Shown: positions 50,780 through 60,680 of the stretch, one piece after another
How the letters are laid out: each line of letters opens with the position of its first letter
How positions within the stretch are numbered: position 1 is the first letter of the stretch
Source: Megalonaias nervosa
Lineage: Eukaryota > Mollusca > Bivalvia > Unionida > Unionidae
Assembly: GCA_016617855.1 (NCBI GenBank)
Contig: JAECUM010001845.1
Location: 1 to 64,000, forward strand
Length of the DNA stretch: 64,000 bases
Direction: 5' to 3'
Notes under the pieces: generated by a model
Databases searched by the model: none
What the model saw: only the letters and a program-made list of their open reading frames with translations
Told to the model about the DNA's origin: nothing
Program-made: the position numbers and the translations under genes

Positions 50780-51097
50780 TATATTCCTTATTTTATTTTA
50801 GTCTTCATGTAAATATTCTGCGAACAGACGTACAGTATGTTTAAATGTAATCGCGTTGAATGACACCTCTGCACAATAACAACTGTGCCAAATCAAAAGT
50901 AAAATTCTAAAATGTTTAATGAAAAATTGCACAAAAACTTTAATACGATAAAGACTTCAGAATAAATGTAATAAATTAAGAACAAGTATAAAAAATAAAA
51001 GCAAAGGTAATAAACTGAAAGATATTCATTAATTAAAACAAAGGCCTTAAGTTTTCCATTATTATTTCGTTAATTTATCAGTCATTTATAAACTTAC
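49936..51097. other. 5' part of intron 1 of the minus-strand gene
   Basis: Contains a 20-T run (50407-50428) and a (GA)n microsatellite at 50737-50777. CpG becomes more frequent from about 50820 toward exon 1, as expected near a promoter. No exon found. Confidence 0.5.
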
Positions 51098-51152
51098 CTA
51101 CTGCCAGCAACAGGGCACAGAACGCAGAAAGTATTTCACAGTGTAATCCCAT
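51098..51152 (-). CDS. first coding exon (signal peptide) of the minus-strand secreted gene
   Basis: On the minus strand the ATG at 51152-51150 opens MGLHCEILSAFCALLLAV, an N-terminal segment with a strongly hydrophobic core, and stops after one base of the next codon at a consensus donor (GTAAGT, 51097-51092). The leftover G plus the first two bases of the exon at 44281 make Gly. The joined sequence runs through a signal-peptidase site (VRA before QSCNC) into a Cys-rich module. Agreement of phase, hydrophobic core, cleavage site and consensus splice signals across 6.8 kb is strong evidence that both exons are real and belong together. Promoter-like, CpG-containing sequence lies directly upstream (higher coordinates). 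The downstream part of the gene would run leftward through the window. The identity of the gene is not recognised. Confidence 0.72.
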
Positions 51153-51689
51153 TTAAAGAACATAAAAGTCAAAACACATGCAGTAACCTATAACGGAATA
51201 AACGGTTAATCAAAGTAAAATTGTGCAACCAAAGCGAACCAGCGCCTGTTGATGCAAATTAACAAAACGAAAAAATGTATATTCATGCATTGATAAATCT
51301 ACATCTTGTTGTAGCGGTATTCCCTTTACAGCGAATCTGTTATTTCCTATCGGTTTTTGTTATACGCTTAAAATGTGTTGTTGAGTGTTCAGTTCACTAG
51401 GCCTATTCTACCCGTTTTTACTGTATCGATCAGGACCTAACATGGCGTCCTCACTGAATACCCCAATTCACGTGGTTAGGTGGCGTCTAACTGCCAAGCA
51501 ACATGTTTACTATGTAAAACCAATACAATAGACTACCTATGTATCTAATAATACTAATTTTCCTTCCGCTTTGCAAACCAGCGCTCCCCTGGCCTGTGTG
51601 ATAGAATGTACTTAACACTGGGCATACCAAGGGCACTGCATGTCGTAGCATTGAGTAAATTCGATTCGACTATGAAATTTTGATCGCGT
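51153..51689 (-). promoter_or_regulatory. 5' UTR and probable promoter region of the minus-strand gene
   Basis: The 540 bp upstream of the signal-peptide ATG contain many CpG dinucleotides (51230-51250, 51310-51360, 51425-51500), unlike the CpG-poor 50 kb to the left. No clear TATA box at a usable distance was seen, so the start site is unknown; a TATA-less, unmethylated promoter is the likely type. Confidence 0.45.
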
Positions 51690-51911
51690 AATATGGGCCG
51701 AACTGAGGAGGGACAGTGGACACGTGTCCCGGCACCCCCCCCCCGTTAGCCGTAGATAAAATTACACGTGTTTAAATAAACCATATACAGGTCTTAACCG
51801 TCTAATACATGGTCTAATATAGCTTTAATAAATTATACACATATTTATAAATCTATACAGCACCACCCCATAACTCCCTCGGGTCTCCCAAAGCCTTAAT
51901 CCGGCCCTGGG
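51690..51911. mobile_element. short hAT-like non-autonomous DNA element
   Basis: The right end, read on minus, is cagggccggattaaggcttt, a typical hAT-type terminus. The left end reads gggccgaactgaggagggac and is roughly its inverted partner (gggccgNaNtNagg). A C-run lies at about 51737-51746. An 8-bp target duplication was not identified. Confidence 0.4.
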
Positions 51912-51967
51912 GGGTAATAGTTAAACAATGAATAAGACGTCGACCCAGATATGAATGATTGTGTGCA

Positions 51968-52118
51968 TACATATCAGGATCGATGTGGTACATGCATATC
52001 AGGATCGATATCTTGCATGCATGTCATTATCGATGTCTTGCATGCATATCAGGATCGATGTCGTACATGCATATCTGGATCGAAGCCTTGCATGCATATC
52101 AGGATCGATCTCGTACAT
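51968..52118. repeat. 25-bp minisatellite, 6 copies
   Basis: atatcaggatcgatgtcttg then catgc recurs at 51971, 51996, 52021 and 52046. Each unit carries a CpG within atcgat. Confidence 0.93.
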
Positions 52119-52776
52119 TATAAAACACGATGGCGTCGACGATGCTAGTAGAAACACTGTTCATGTTAATGTAAAATACCTATTATTTGTAGTATGCATA
52201 TAAGCTGCAGATAAACAGATGAGACGATATGTCTGTGGTCTTTCATCAATAAACCCTGCGTCTTTACATCCCAACGCTGTATCACAGGTCCCCAATTCTC
52301 TAACCCAGGGGTCATACAATTTTAAAAATCTATTGTGCATGCAGTTCTGTAGACAAATTTTCACACAAATAGTAAAGTATGTACTGATAGAGATCTGCAC
52401 ACATGATTATAAATGACTGAAGATGATTAAAAATGGAGCAAAAGGTATGGGGTGGATGGAATACCACAAGAAATACATTTCAGAGCATTGTTCTGTACCA
52501 TCCTCAGACTACTAGCGCCACCTCCCTGCGTCCACACCCTCTTTCTTAAATAGCAAAATGTAATTACGTTAATTTGTTGTTAACAAGGTAAATTTTTAAT
52601 AATTACCTATATTATGCTGCACACAAATCTTTACTCGAAGTTGACATTCAATTTAAAAAAATGGCCTTAATCTACCGCCTGGTTTAGCTTACACCTTTGC
52701 AAATCAATTCTGTTCTATCTTTCGTCATAAAATGACCTTTCTTCCCTTGTGTTCTTCATATTTGTCACACTCAGTT
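52119..52776. other. unannotated intergenic sequence
   Basis: Overlapping opposite-strand frames at 52161-52416 without motifs; no gene recognised. Confidence 0.35.
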
Positions 52777-53125
52777 CGTAAATGGTGTACGCAGAAATTT
52801 AGTAATTGTATTTCTATTATACGGTGAAACTGGCGTAAGCAGCATTTTCGGAATTATATTGCTCTCTTGTGGTGTAAATGGTGTACGCAGGAATTTAGTA
52901 ACTGTATTTCTCTTATATGGTGTAAAACGGGTAGGCATGATTTTCGCAACTATATTTCTACTATATGAGGTATAAATGATGTACTCGTAATTTAGTAATT
53001 ATATCTCTATTTTTAGTTTAGTAATTGTATTTCTATTTTCACTATAGTAAATATATTTCTATTTTGATTTTAGTAAATTATATTTCTATTCTGATTTTAG
53101 TCATTATATTATTATTATGATATGG
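52777..53125. repeat. degenerate minisatellite, about 45 bp shortening to about 30 bp
   Basis: The left units carry gtaaatggtgtacgcag(a/g)aatttagtaa-like and gtatttct(a/c)ttat(a/t) segments. The right units are reduced to tagtaa(t)tatatttctatt. Possibly an expansion that lost part of its unit. Confidence 0.75.
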
Positions 53126-54341
53126 TAGGAGAAACAAGTACGTTTCAAGTTTAAACTTGTCTTTAAGTTTGTAGTCAGTCCCTTTTTTTTTTTTTTCCAG
53201 CACCGAGATTTAGCTTTGTATTTATTACCAAAAAAATTATGATTACTGAGTGATGGTACCAACATTGTTTGATTTCTGTAGCTTTAATGTTTGTTTCACA
53301 CTAAGAAGTTTAATAGTTGCGTCATAAATAATCTGCATATAGTGCATTAAGGCTGTATGCTGCTGATGTAGGCAGATTCAGCTAAATCGGAGGAGTTAGA
53401 TTCAAGTCTATCCCAATATTGGAAGATATACAGTATAATTTTAAAGTATAACAGGAAATTCAGACAGCATGTTAAAGTTCTGTCTATTTAAGATGCAGAT
53501 CTCCTCCATAATGTGTATTATTATTGTGTGGTAAAATTGTAAATGTATATCTGTTATGAAAAGATTTGTATCATAACCTTCTTCTCATTTCTTGCTATGA
53601 GAAGGGAATACTCATAAGATAAGAAATGTCTTTTGCCCATGGCTAGAGAGAGAGAGAAGAAAGAGTTCAAGCTCTCTTAGAAGGTGTCACTCATAACCGG
53701 ATACATCTTTGGGGAATTTGGCGACGCAAGAGAGGTACGACGGGATGCTGTAAGAAAAGACGGAGTCTTCTGATTCTTCGACGAAAGAACTTTATTTAAA
53801 TAATTTATATATATATATAATACTACATTCTAGAGATATATCTTATAAAGCCTTTTATTTAAAATACACGAAATACATATAAAATTATACCTTTCCTTTG
53901 AGCTTACCAACTTCATACATTTATATAATTTCTGCATTTTAGAATATAATACAGATAATTAAATCTCGACCAAATTCATGATAGCCAAAGAGTATAAAAT
54001 TCAATAGTTGCGATTAATGCAACAATAATTTTGAAGAAATGTATTTTACTAAATTTAAAATAGAATACTAATTTGCAATAGATTACTAAACATTATATTT
54101 TATTACCTAAAGAATATTTTATTTTCACATTAAATCTAAACATGAAGTTGGTAGCGAATTCGTCTTTTCCAATAATAATTACCATAGATACAAATGAATA
54201 TAAATTCTTTAAAACAATTAAACATTCCATTACATTATAATATAAAATTAAAACTACTCAGAAAAATGTTGCAAAATATGAACCGTGAATATCCAAGGAT
54301 ACATTTGAAGAATTTTACGTGTAATTTGTTAGCTTCCCATG
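53126..54341. other. unannotated intergenic sequence
   Basis: AT-rich except 53640-53790, which contains a (GA)-rich stretch followed by a CpG-bearing 90 bp (ggcgacgcaagagaggtacg onwards). No frame or repeat recognised in it. Confidence 0.35.
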
Positions 54342-54397
54342 TTACGAATCTATGCTCTTAAAGTAAGAAACAGAAAAGAGTGAAGACAACAAGCTTT
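54342..54397. repeat. direct repeat flanking an inverted-repeat arm, copy 1
   Basis: tctatgctcttaaagtaaga then aacagaaaagagtgaagaca and acaagcttt recurs as copy 2 at 54529-54579, on the other side of the arm at 54398-54520. The arrangement suggests insertion with duplication or tandem copying. Confidence 0.8.
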
Positions 54398-54520
54398 TGT
54401 TATGTATATTTAATTTAATTGCTTGTTTGTTAGTTTTAAATTTTTTATTTGCATTATATGCTATTGTAATGGAACATTGTATACTGGATTTGACATTGTC
54501 CAGATTTTTTTATTTCATTC
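54398..54520 (+). repeat. inverted repeat, left arm
   Basis: Contains atatttaatttaattg, gttagttttaaattttttat, tatgctattgtaatg and actggatttgacattgtcca. It is complementary to 55290-55425 over about 120 bp with roughly 10% differences. Confidence 0.88.
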
Positions 54521-54528
54521 ATATAAAA

Positions 54529-55289
54529 AGTCTATGCTCTTGAAATAAGTAACAGAAAAGACTGAAAACAACAAGCTTTGTAAAATTTAACAAATAATTT
54601 ATTTCCCTAGAATACAAAGTGAAAAATGAGAAAAAAAGAGAACTTACGGTTTTACGAATTAAATCCAAAAATAATCCAAGAATTAAAAATAGAAGTCCTA
54701 GTAATAAAAAGTCCTGAATGAAACTGAGTTTGAGTCCCGATGAAATCTAAAATTGAAGACAAGGACGTCTGTAATATCCTACGAAGTGCAGATGTGTCAA
54801 CAGTCTCTTGTTGAATCACTGAAAATATTATTCCAGTTATGAATTCAGTATAAATTCCAATAAATGTCTTTTTCCAAGAATTTTGTCAGAGCACTTTTCC
54901 ATTTCCAGGGAAAAGAATCACTTGAATTCAATAATTTGGAGAAAATAAAATTCAGTCCAAACTGGTCACAACATAACACAACTTAACGTGTCAAGTATTT
55001 TAAGTCCCATTGACAAACCTCTATCAAAGCATCAGTTATACGACTAATTAAGACGCAAAACAGATTCCCGGATGAGGGTCAAAAGTTCATTCTTCTGGAA
55101 AAATAAAAGTTTGTTACCAATTGACATATGCTTAAAATCACGTAGTCAAGGTATGACCCTGACACAACTTAATGATTCTTACTCTGAGAAAGATTTTTAA
55201 AAAAATTAAAAAGTTGTTTATGAAAACTGTCACTGATTTTGGAACAAGGTCAGCAACTAGATACAATGTTTCTATTATTAGTTGTTTAT
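54529..55289 (+). repeat. spacer of the inverted repeat, related to 12921-13600
   Basis: Starts with direct-repeat copy 2, followed by acaaataatttatttcccta, aatacaaa, gagaacttacggttttacga and aaatccaaaaataatccaag. These correspond in order to 12965-13070, so this is a second copy of that dispersed family, here framed by inverted arms. No coding frame. Confidence 0.55.
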
Positions 55290-55425
55290 ATTAATGAAAT
55301 AAAAATATTAAAAAAATCTGGACAATGTCAAATCCAGTAAACAATGTTACATTACAATAGCATGTAATGGAATTAAAAATTTAAAACTACCAAACAATTA
55401 AATTAAATATACATTACACCCAGTC
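55290..55425 (-). repeat. inverted repeat, right arm
   Basis: Complement of the 54398-54520 arm: tctggacaatgtcaaatcca, acaatagcatgtaatg, aattaaaaatttaaaactac. Confidence 0.88.
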
Positions 55426-55598
55426 TTCACAAACATTCAAAGTGTCTGCATTATCATCTCAAGAAAACCATAAATTTTTTTCCTTTCTTTTTCTTCTTTT
55501 CTTTTTCTTTTTCTTTTTTTTTTTTTACTTAGTATTAGGTGTTTACTATATCTTACAACAATGCAGCAGGATAAGTTTTACCTTATGGTAATATAAGT
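55426..55598. repeat. pyrimidine-rich low-complexity tract
   Basis: CTTTT-type low-complexity sequence at 55479-55527 in otherwise AT-rich DNA. Confidence 0.7.
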
Positions 55599-55855
55599 TT
55601 GTTGTTGTTGTTGTTGTTGTTGTTTTGGGTTTAACGCCATTCCCAGCGCATTTAAGGCAATACAGAGCGGCCAGTATAAGTAGCAGAGGGAGAACCCGGG
55701 AAACCTCTCTAAGAGCTACAGACCCAAGGAAAGCTACTTGCAAGCTTTTTCACATACCGACATTGTCACGAGACCGAGAATTGAACATACCCGGACAAAA
55801 GTGAGAAGGCATCGATTAGTAAAAGCGAGCGTTTAGACCACTCGGCCACCTGTAA
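55599..55855 (-). mobile_element. SINE family B, copy 3, with (GTT)n-type tail
   Basis: On the minus strand: head ggtggccgagtggtctaaac, body with gggtatgtt, gggtctgtagctcttag and ggtttcccgggttctccctc, and the 3' end ctggccgctctgtattgcct, ggcgttaaacccaaaacaac followed by (AAC)n, which is the (GTT)n at 55599-55622 on plus. The conserved 'ggtttaacgccatt' tail is of a kind I associate with molluscan SINEs. Few decays, so a relatively young copy. Confidence 0.87.
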
Positions 55856-55951
55856 GATAAATTCCATAAGATAAGATAAGTAAAGGAAGTACTGACCACT
55901 CGGCTGCCCCGTAAGATAAATTCTGTAAGATAAGCTAAGTAAAGGAAGTAC
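55836..55951. repeat. 58-bp tandem duplication joining SINE head and inverted arm
   Basis: gaccactcggc(c/t) plus gtaagataaattc and aagtaaaggaagtact occurs at 55836 and again at 55894. The unit joins the SINE head to the outer end of the long inverted arm, so the duplication is younger than both. Confidence 0.88.
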
Positions 55952-56220
55952 TGACGGATTTACAGCTAATGTGTCTCTATAAGTTGAACTATGCTTTCAT
56001 TGATTTCTACAGAGGGATGTTTTTGACTCTTTACATTTTCAGAAGATTACTCACAAACGTTTATAACTTTTTGCACATTCTGTTATTTGGCCATTAGCTG
56101 TGAACACATGACTAAACAGCTTGCTATTGTTGTTAAATATTTTTGCAATAGTTTTGTCACTGTAGATATTGAAGAACCAATTTTTACAGTATGCATCAAG
56201 GGAATAAAGTGTTTATAGTA
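55932..56220 (+). repeat. long inverted repeat, left arm (about 289 bp)
   Basis: Reads inward from aagctaagtaaaggaagtac to ggaataaagtgtttatagta. It matches the complement of 63714-64000 with only three differences that I see (one substitution near each end and a 2-nt indel), about 99% identity. The right arm reaches the window edge, so its outer limit is unknown. Confidence 0.95.
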
Positions 56221-56289
56221 GGTAGGTGGGTGACATGAATTTGATAGGGATAAAGGGAGTTTTATAGGAAAAAACAAAGACAAATACAC
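56221..56289. repeat. inner inverted motif, copy a
   Basis: gatagggataaagggagttt and tataggaa(a)aaacaaaga are the complement of 57022-57092 (gttcctataaaactcccttt, atccctatcaaat), forming an inverted pair about 0.8 kb apart. A third relative (ccctataaaactcctttgaa) stands just before the zinc-knuckle ATG at 58237. Confidence 0.85.
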
Positions 56290-56535
56290 ACATACGCATG
56301 CACAAACAAACGTACGCGCACACAACAAACGCACACATACAAACACAAAGAAACGTACGAACACGTATTAAAAGAAACAAATACACAGAAGGGAAGAAAA
56401 AACCCATTATATACTATTCACACAGAAGAGAAGAGAAGAAAAAACACCCATATCTACTATCCACACAAACGTTCGCGAACGCATACAAACACACCCTTAT
56501 GTACTATCCACACAAACATAGGACTTTCCTACAAG
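56290..56535 (-). repeat. minisatellite block, inverted relative of 58843-60672
   Basis: The complement carries the same gtttgtgtggatagta, ttcttctcttcc and gcgttcgcgaacg-type pieces as the large 46-bp array, in opposite orientation. About 4-5 irregular units. Confidence 0.85.
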
Positions 56536-56539
56536 AAGA

Positions 56540-57035
56540 GATTATAAATAGTGGGTTTTCCTTAGGAATTTACCACAAGTTGTAGCTAAAAATAAATACT
56601 AGGTTTTTCCAAAAGGAATTTCCTACCAGTGGTGACTATAAATAGATACTAGCGTTTTTTCACATAGTATTTTTGGTAGTGTAAGGGATTGCCTATTTTG
56701 TGAGATTTTATCTCCTTCTCTTAAGTTTTAAGCTAACACAGGGCGTTTGGATAGTGAGTATGATATAATGGATGGTATAGTGGGTGTAATGGATAGTATT
56801 TTTGTGGCGTAAGGGATAGATATTTTGTGAGCTTTCATCTCCTTCTCTTACATTCTAAGCGAGCACAAGGCATTTTGGATAGTGAGTATGATATGTTGGA
56901 TAGCATAGTGGTGTGATGGATAATATTTTTGTGGTGTAAAGGATAGTCTATTTCTGAAATTTCATCTCCTTCTCTTACATTCTAAGCTAACACATAACGT
57001 TTGGAGTTTGTGTGTGGATGTGTTGGTCTTTGTTT
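56540..57035 (+). repeat. module copy 1 of a direct repeat
   Basis: Repeated co-linearly at 57490-58235: aatttaccacaagttgtagc, ccagtggtgactataaatag, tagtatttttggtagtgtaa, tatctccttctctta, ctaacacagggcgtttggat, gtgagtatgatataatggat and ggagtttgtgtgtg. Each module contains three to five internal sub-repeats of about 115 bp (cattttaagc...gatagt), giving a nested structure. Confidence 0.92.
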
Positions 57036-57092
57036 GTTCCTATAAAACTCCCTTTATCCCTATCAAATATATTCTATCTATTTATCTACCTA
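57022..57092. repeat. inner inverted motif, copy b
   Basis: Complement of the motif at 56221-56289; contains tataaaactccctttatccc. Confidence 0.85.
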
Positions 57093-57099
57093 CAGTAGC

Positions 57100-57200
57100 G
57101 CGTATTCAGGTCAGCCACTTGCAAAACTGTTGCCATTATTCCCCTAGTGTCCAGTACAGTGACGTCATTGAAGCTTGAAATTTTGAGGCTATAAATATAG
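57100..57200 (+). promoter_or_regulatory. CRE plus TATA promoter-like unit
   Basis: A palindromic CRE (TGACGTCA) at 57160-57167 is followed 22 bp later by TATAAATA at 57190-57197, a plausible core-promoter arrangement directed rightward toward the zinc-knuckle frame 1.05 kb downstream. The CRE context gtccagtacagtgacgtcat recurs at 61402-61421. The flank 57105-57175 also recurs as its complement at 61640-61735. No start site can be assigned. Confidence 0.45.
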
Positions 57201-57610
57201 ATTTGTGGTTTCCCATAGGAATTTCCACAGGTTGTAGCTATAAATAGATACTAGGGTTTTAAATAGGAGAGACACACAAGTTGAGGCTATAAATATATAC
57301 TGGGTTTTCCCTAGGATTTTCCACAAGTTTTGACTATAAATATACAATAGGTTAGTTCATAGGACTTTCCCACAAGATGAGATTATAAATAAATAGTGGG
57401 TTTTTCCTAGAAATTTCCCACAAGTTGTAGCTATAAATAGATACTAAGTTAGTTCATAAGACTTTCCTACAAGATGAGATCACAAATAGATAGTGGGTTT
57501 TTCCTTAGGAATTTACCATAAGTTGTAGCTAAAACTAAATACTAGGTTTTTCCAAAAGGAATTTCCTACCAGTGGTGACTATAAATAGATACTAGCTTTT
57601 CTTCACTTAG
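57185..57610. repeat. tandem repeat of about 47 bp carrying TATA-like motifs
   Basis: Each unit has a (t/a)ggaatttccacaagttg-type segment and a ctataaata motif (57189, 57238, 57283, 57337, 57384, 57430, 57577; also 56628). Alternate units face gactttcc(c/t)acaagatgag variants. Confidence 0.85.
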
Positions 57611-58235
57611 TATTTTTGGTAGTGTAAGAGATAGCCTATTTTGTGAGATTTTATCTCCTTCTCTTACATTTTAAGCTAACACAGGGCGTTTGGATAGTGA
57701 GTATGATATAATGGATGGTATAGTGGGTGTAATAGATAGTATTTTTGTGGCGTAAGGGATAGATATTTTGTGAGCTTTCATATCCTTCTCTTACATTCTA
57801 AGCGAGCACAAGGCATTTTGGATAGTGAGTATATGTTGGATAGCATAGTGGTGTGATGGATAATATTTTGGTAGTGTAAGAGATAGCCTATTTTGTGAAA
57901 TTTCATCTCCTTCTCTAACATTTTAAGCTAACACAGTGCGTTTGGATTGTGAGTATGATATAATGGATGGTATAGTGGGTGTAATGGATAGTATTTCTGT
58001 GGCATAAGGGATAGATATTTTGTGAGCTTTCATCTCCTTCTCTTACATTTTAAGCGAGCACAAGGCATTTTGGATAGTGAGTATGATATGTTGGATAGCA
58101 TAGTGGTGTGATGGATAATATTTTTGTGGTGTAAAGGATAGTCTATTTCTGAAATTTCATCTCCTTCTCTTACATTCTAAGCTAACACATAACGTTTGGA
58201 GTTTGTGTGTGTGTATGTGTTGGTCTTTGTTTATT
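57490..58235 (+). repeat. module copy 2, expanded
   Basis: Second copy of 56540-57035, longer because the internal 115-bp-type sub-repeat pair is amplified once more. It ends with the same ggtctttgtttattccctat stretch just before the zinc-knuckle ATG. Confidence 0.92.
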
Positions 58236-58254
58236 CCCTATAAAACTCCTTTGA

Positions 58255-58458
58255 ATGTCCATACCGTCAAAAAAAAACAAGACCAGTGTCAAAAGAGACA
58301 AAAGTCAGGATACCTGTTATCATTGTCAAGAGAAAGGACATTGGTCTTCAGACTGCCCTAAGAAACAACAGGAGCAGGAGGAAGAAGAAGAGGTGCCCTC
58401 GGCAAAAGAAGAACACAGGCATGTCCAGAGAGAGAAGAAAGAGAAGAAAAGAAGGTGA
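58255..58458 (+). CDS. CCHC zinc-knuckle protein frame, 67 codons
   Basis: The frame opens with MSIPSKKNKTSVKRDKSQDT and continues with the zinc knuckle CYHCQEKGHWSSDC, a perfect C-x2-C-x4-H-x4-C (residues 21-34). An acidic Gln/Glu run and a basic Lys/Arg tail follow. Such knuckles bind single-stranded nucleic acid and are typical of retroelement Gag proteins and of some cellular RNA-binding proteins. Sequence just upstream has TATAAAA (58239-58245), too near the ATG to serve this start, and a CRE/TATA unit at 57160-57197. The +1 frame stays open to 58492 with Lys/Glu-rich sequence, so a frameshift, or splicing at the donor-like acgtaagtg (GT at 58640), could extend the protein. No capsid-like or polymerase sequence is nearby. 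The frame is short and may be a remnant of a longer gene. Confidence 0.55.
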   Translation: MSIPSKKNKTSVKRDKSQDTCYHCQEKGHWSSDCPKKQQEQEEEEEVPSAKEEHRHVQREKKEKKRR

Positions 58459-58469
58459 GAAAAAAAATG

Positions 58470-58787
58470 AGGAAGAAGAGGAAGAGAAATAACTGTGACA
58501 GTAAAGAAATTCAGAAAACAGAGAGAGAGAGTGAACAAAAAAGACACAGAAGAAGTCTATGAACTGTTTAAAGTTGTGTTGTGTTGTGACATTGGATTGT
58601 AAAATTTGCACCAGAATTGACCAGACAGAACAAAAAAACGTAAGTGTTTCCTAGTTTTGATATTTTAGAACGATAAAGGGCATACACTCACGCACTCACA
58701 CACGGACATCATGGGTTAAGAAAATGGATTTTGAGTTTTCATTAGTTGAGGCAAAATGAATACTAACCACTCGCTCCTTTACTGATG

Positions 58788-58823
<36 letters not shown>

Positions 58824-58842
58824 TTTGAGTGCATCCACGTAC
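58470..58842. other. purine-rich continuation and (TG)n
   Basis: Gln/Glu/Lys-codon-like purine-rich sequence to about 58600, a donor-like GTAAGT at 58640-58645, then (TG)n at 58787-58822. No clear open frame beyond 58492. Confidence 0.4.
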
Positions 58843-60672
58843 GTTTGTGTGGATAGTAGATATGGTGCTTTATTCTTCTCTCCCTTCGTGTGAATGGATA
58901 GCAGAGTGTATGTTTTATGCGTCCGTTTGTGTGGATAATAGATATGGTGTGTGTTTTGTATGCGTTCGCGTACGTTTGTGTGGATAGTAGATATGGTCTG
59001 TGTTTTTCTTCTCTTCCATCGTTTATGTGGATAGTGGAGTGTGTATTTTATGCGTTTGCGTACGTTTGTGTGGATAGTATATGTGGTGTGTTTTTACTTC
59101 TCTTCCCGTCTGTGTGGATAGTATATGTGGTGTGTTTTATGCGTTCGCGTAGCGTTTGTGTGGATAGTATATGTGGTGTGTTTTTATGCGTTCGCGTACA
59201 TTTGTGTGGACAGTATATGTGGTGTGTTTTATGCGTTCGCGTAGCGTTTGTGTGGACAGTATATGTGGCGTGTTTTTATGTGTTCGCGTACATTTGTGTG
59301 GATATTATATGTGGTGTGTTTTTTGCGTTCGCGTAGCGTTTGTGTGGATAGTATATGTGGTGTGTTTTCATGCGTTCGCGTACATTTGTGTGGATAGTAC
59401 AGTATGTGTTTTCTTCTCTTCCCGTCTGTGTGGATAGTAGATATGGTGTGTTCTATGCATTCACGTCCGTTTGTGTGGATAGTTGATATGTTGTCTTTTT
59501 TTCTCTTCCCGTCTGTGTGGATAGTAGATATGATGTGTTTGTGTGCGTTCGCGTACATTTGTGTGGATAGTATATGTGGTGTGTTTTTTTCTTCTCTTCC
59601 CGTCTGTGTGGATAGTATATGTGGTGTGTTTTTTTCCTCTCATCCCGTTTGTGTGGATAGTATATGTGGTGTGTTTTATGCGTTCGCGTAGCGTTTGTGT
59701 GGGTAGGATATGTGGTGTGTTTTTATGCGTTCGCGTACGTTTGTGTGGATAGTATATATGGTGTGTTTTATGCATTCTCGTCCGTTTGTGTGGATAGTAG
59801 GTATGGTGTGTTTTATGCATTCTTGTCCGTTTGTTTGGATAGTATATATGTGTATGTTTATGCATTCGCGTCCGTTTGTGTGGATAGTATATATGTGTAT
59901 GTTTTATGCATTCTTGTCCGTTTGTGTGGATAGTAGATATGGTGTGTTTTTCCTCTCTTCCCGTTTGTGTGGATAGTATATATATATGTGTGTTTTATGC
60001 ATTCTCATCCGTTTGTGTGGATAGTATATGTGTGTTTTATGCATTCTCGTCCGTTTGTGTGGATAGTAGGTATGGTGTGTTTTTGCTTCTCTTCCCGTTT
60101 GTGTGGATAGTATATATGTGTGTGTTTTATGCATTCTGATTCGTTTGTGTGGATAGTATATGTGGTGTGTTTTTATGCATTCTCATTTGTTTGTGTGGAT
60201 AGTATATTTGTGTGTGTTTTATGCATTCGCGTCCGTTTGTGTGGATAGTATATATGTGTATGTTTTATGCATTCGCGTCCGTTTGTGTGGATAGTATATA
60301 TGTGTATGTTTTATGCATTCTCATTCGTTTGTTTGGATAGTAGATATGGTGTGTTTTTCCTCTCTTCCCGTTTGTGTGGATAGTATATATGTGTGTGTTT
60401 TATGCATTCTCATTCGTTTGTGTGGATATTATATAATGTGGTGTTTTATGCGTTCGCGTTCGTTCGAGTGGATAGTATATGGTGTGTTTGTTGTGTGTGT
60501 TTTATGCGTTCACGTTCATTTGTGTGGATAGTATAAGTGGTGTGTTTTATGCATTCTTATTTGTTTGTGTGGATAGTATATATGTGTGTGTTTTATGCGT
60601 TCACGTCCGTTTGTGTGGATAGTATAAGTGGTATGTTTTATGCATTCTCGTCCGTTTGTGTGGATAGTAGGT
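58843..60672. repeat. large minisatellite of about 46 bp, about 40 copies
   Basis: The unit gtttgtgtggatagtatatg then tggtgtgttttatgcgttcg and cgtacg is 44-48 bp. A second unit type replaces the gcgttcgcgtac part by ttcttctcttcccg. Many overlapping open frames on both strands (up to 139 codons) come from the near-multiple-of-three period. Left-hand units have gcgttcgcgtac; right-hand ones drift to gcattctcgtcc. Inverted relatives are at 56290-56535 and 61225-61345. Confidence 0.95.
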
Positions 60673-60680
60673 ATGGTGTG

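Noticed and set aside
55932..56220. LTR of a retrovirus-like element
   Set aside because: The pair is inverted rather than direct, there are no TG...CA ends, primer-binding site or polyprotein, and only a zinc-knuckle frame lies inside.
56298..56585. Plus-strand 95-codon frame rich in Thr, His and Asn
   Set aside because: Translation of the inverted minisatellite block; no motif.
58348..58611. Minus-strand frames rich in Phe, Ser and Leu
   Set aside because: Antisense of the purine-rich zinc-knuckle segment, where the sense strand has a perfect CCHC motif.
58917..59976. Many overlapping frames up to 139 codons with repeated FVWIVYVVCF-type blocks
   Set aside because: By-products of the 46-bp minisatellite; they exist on both strands and switch register with unit length.
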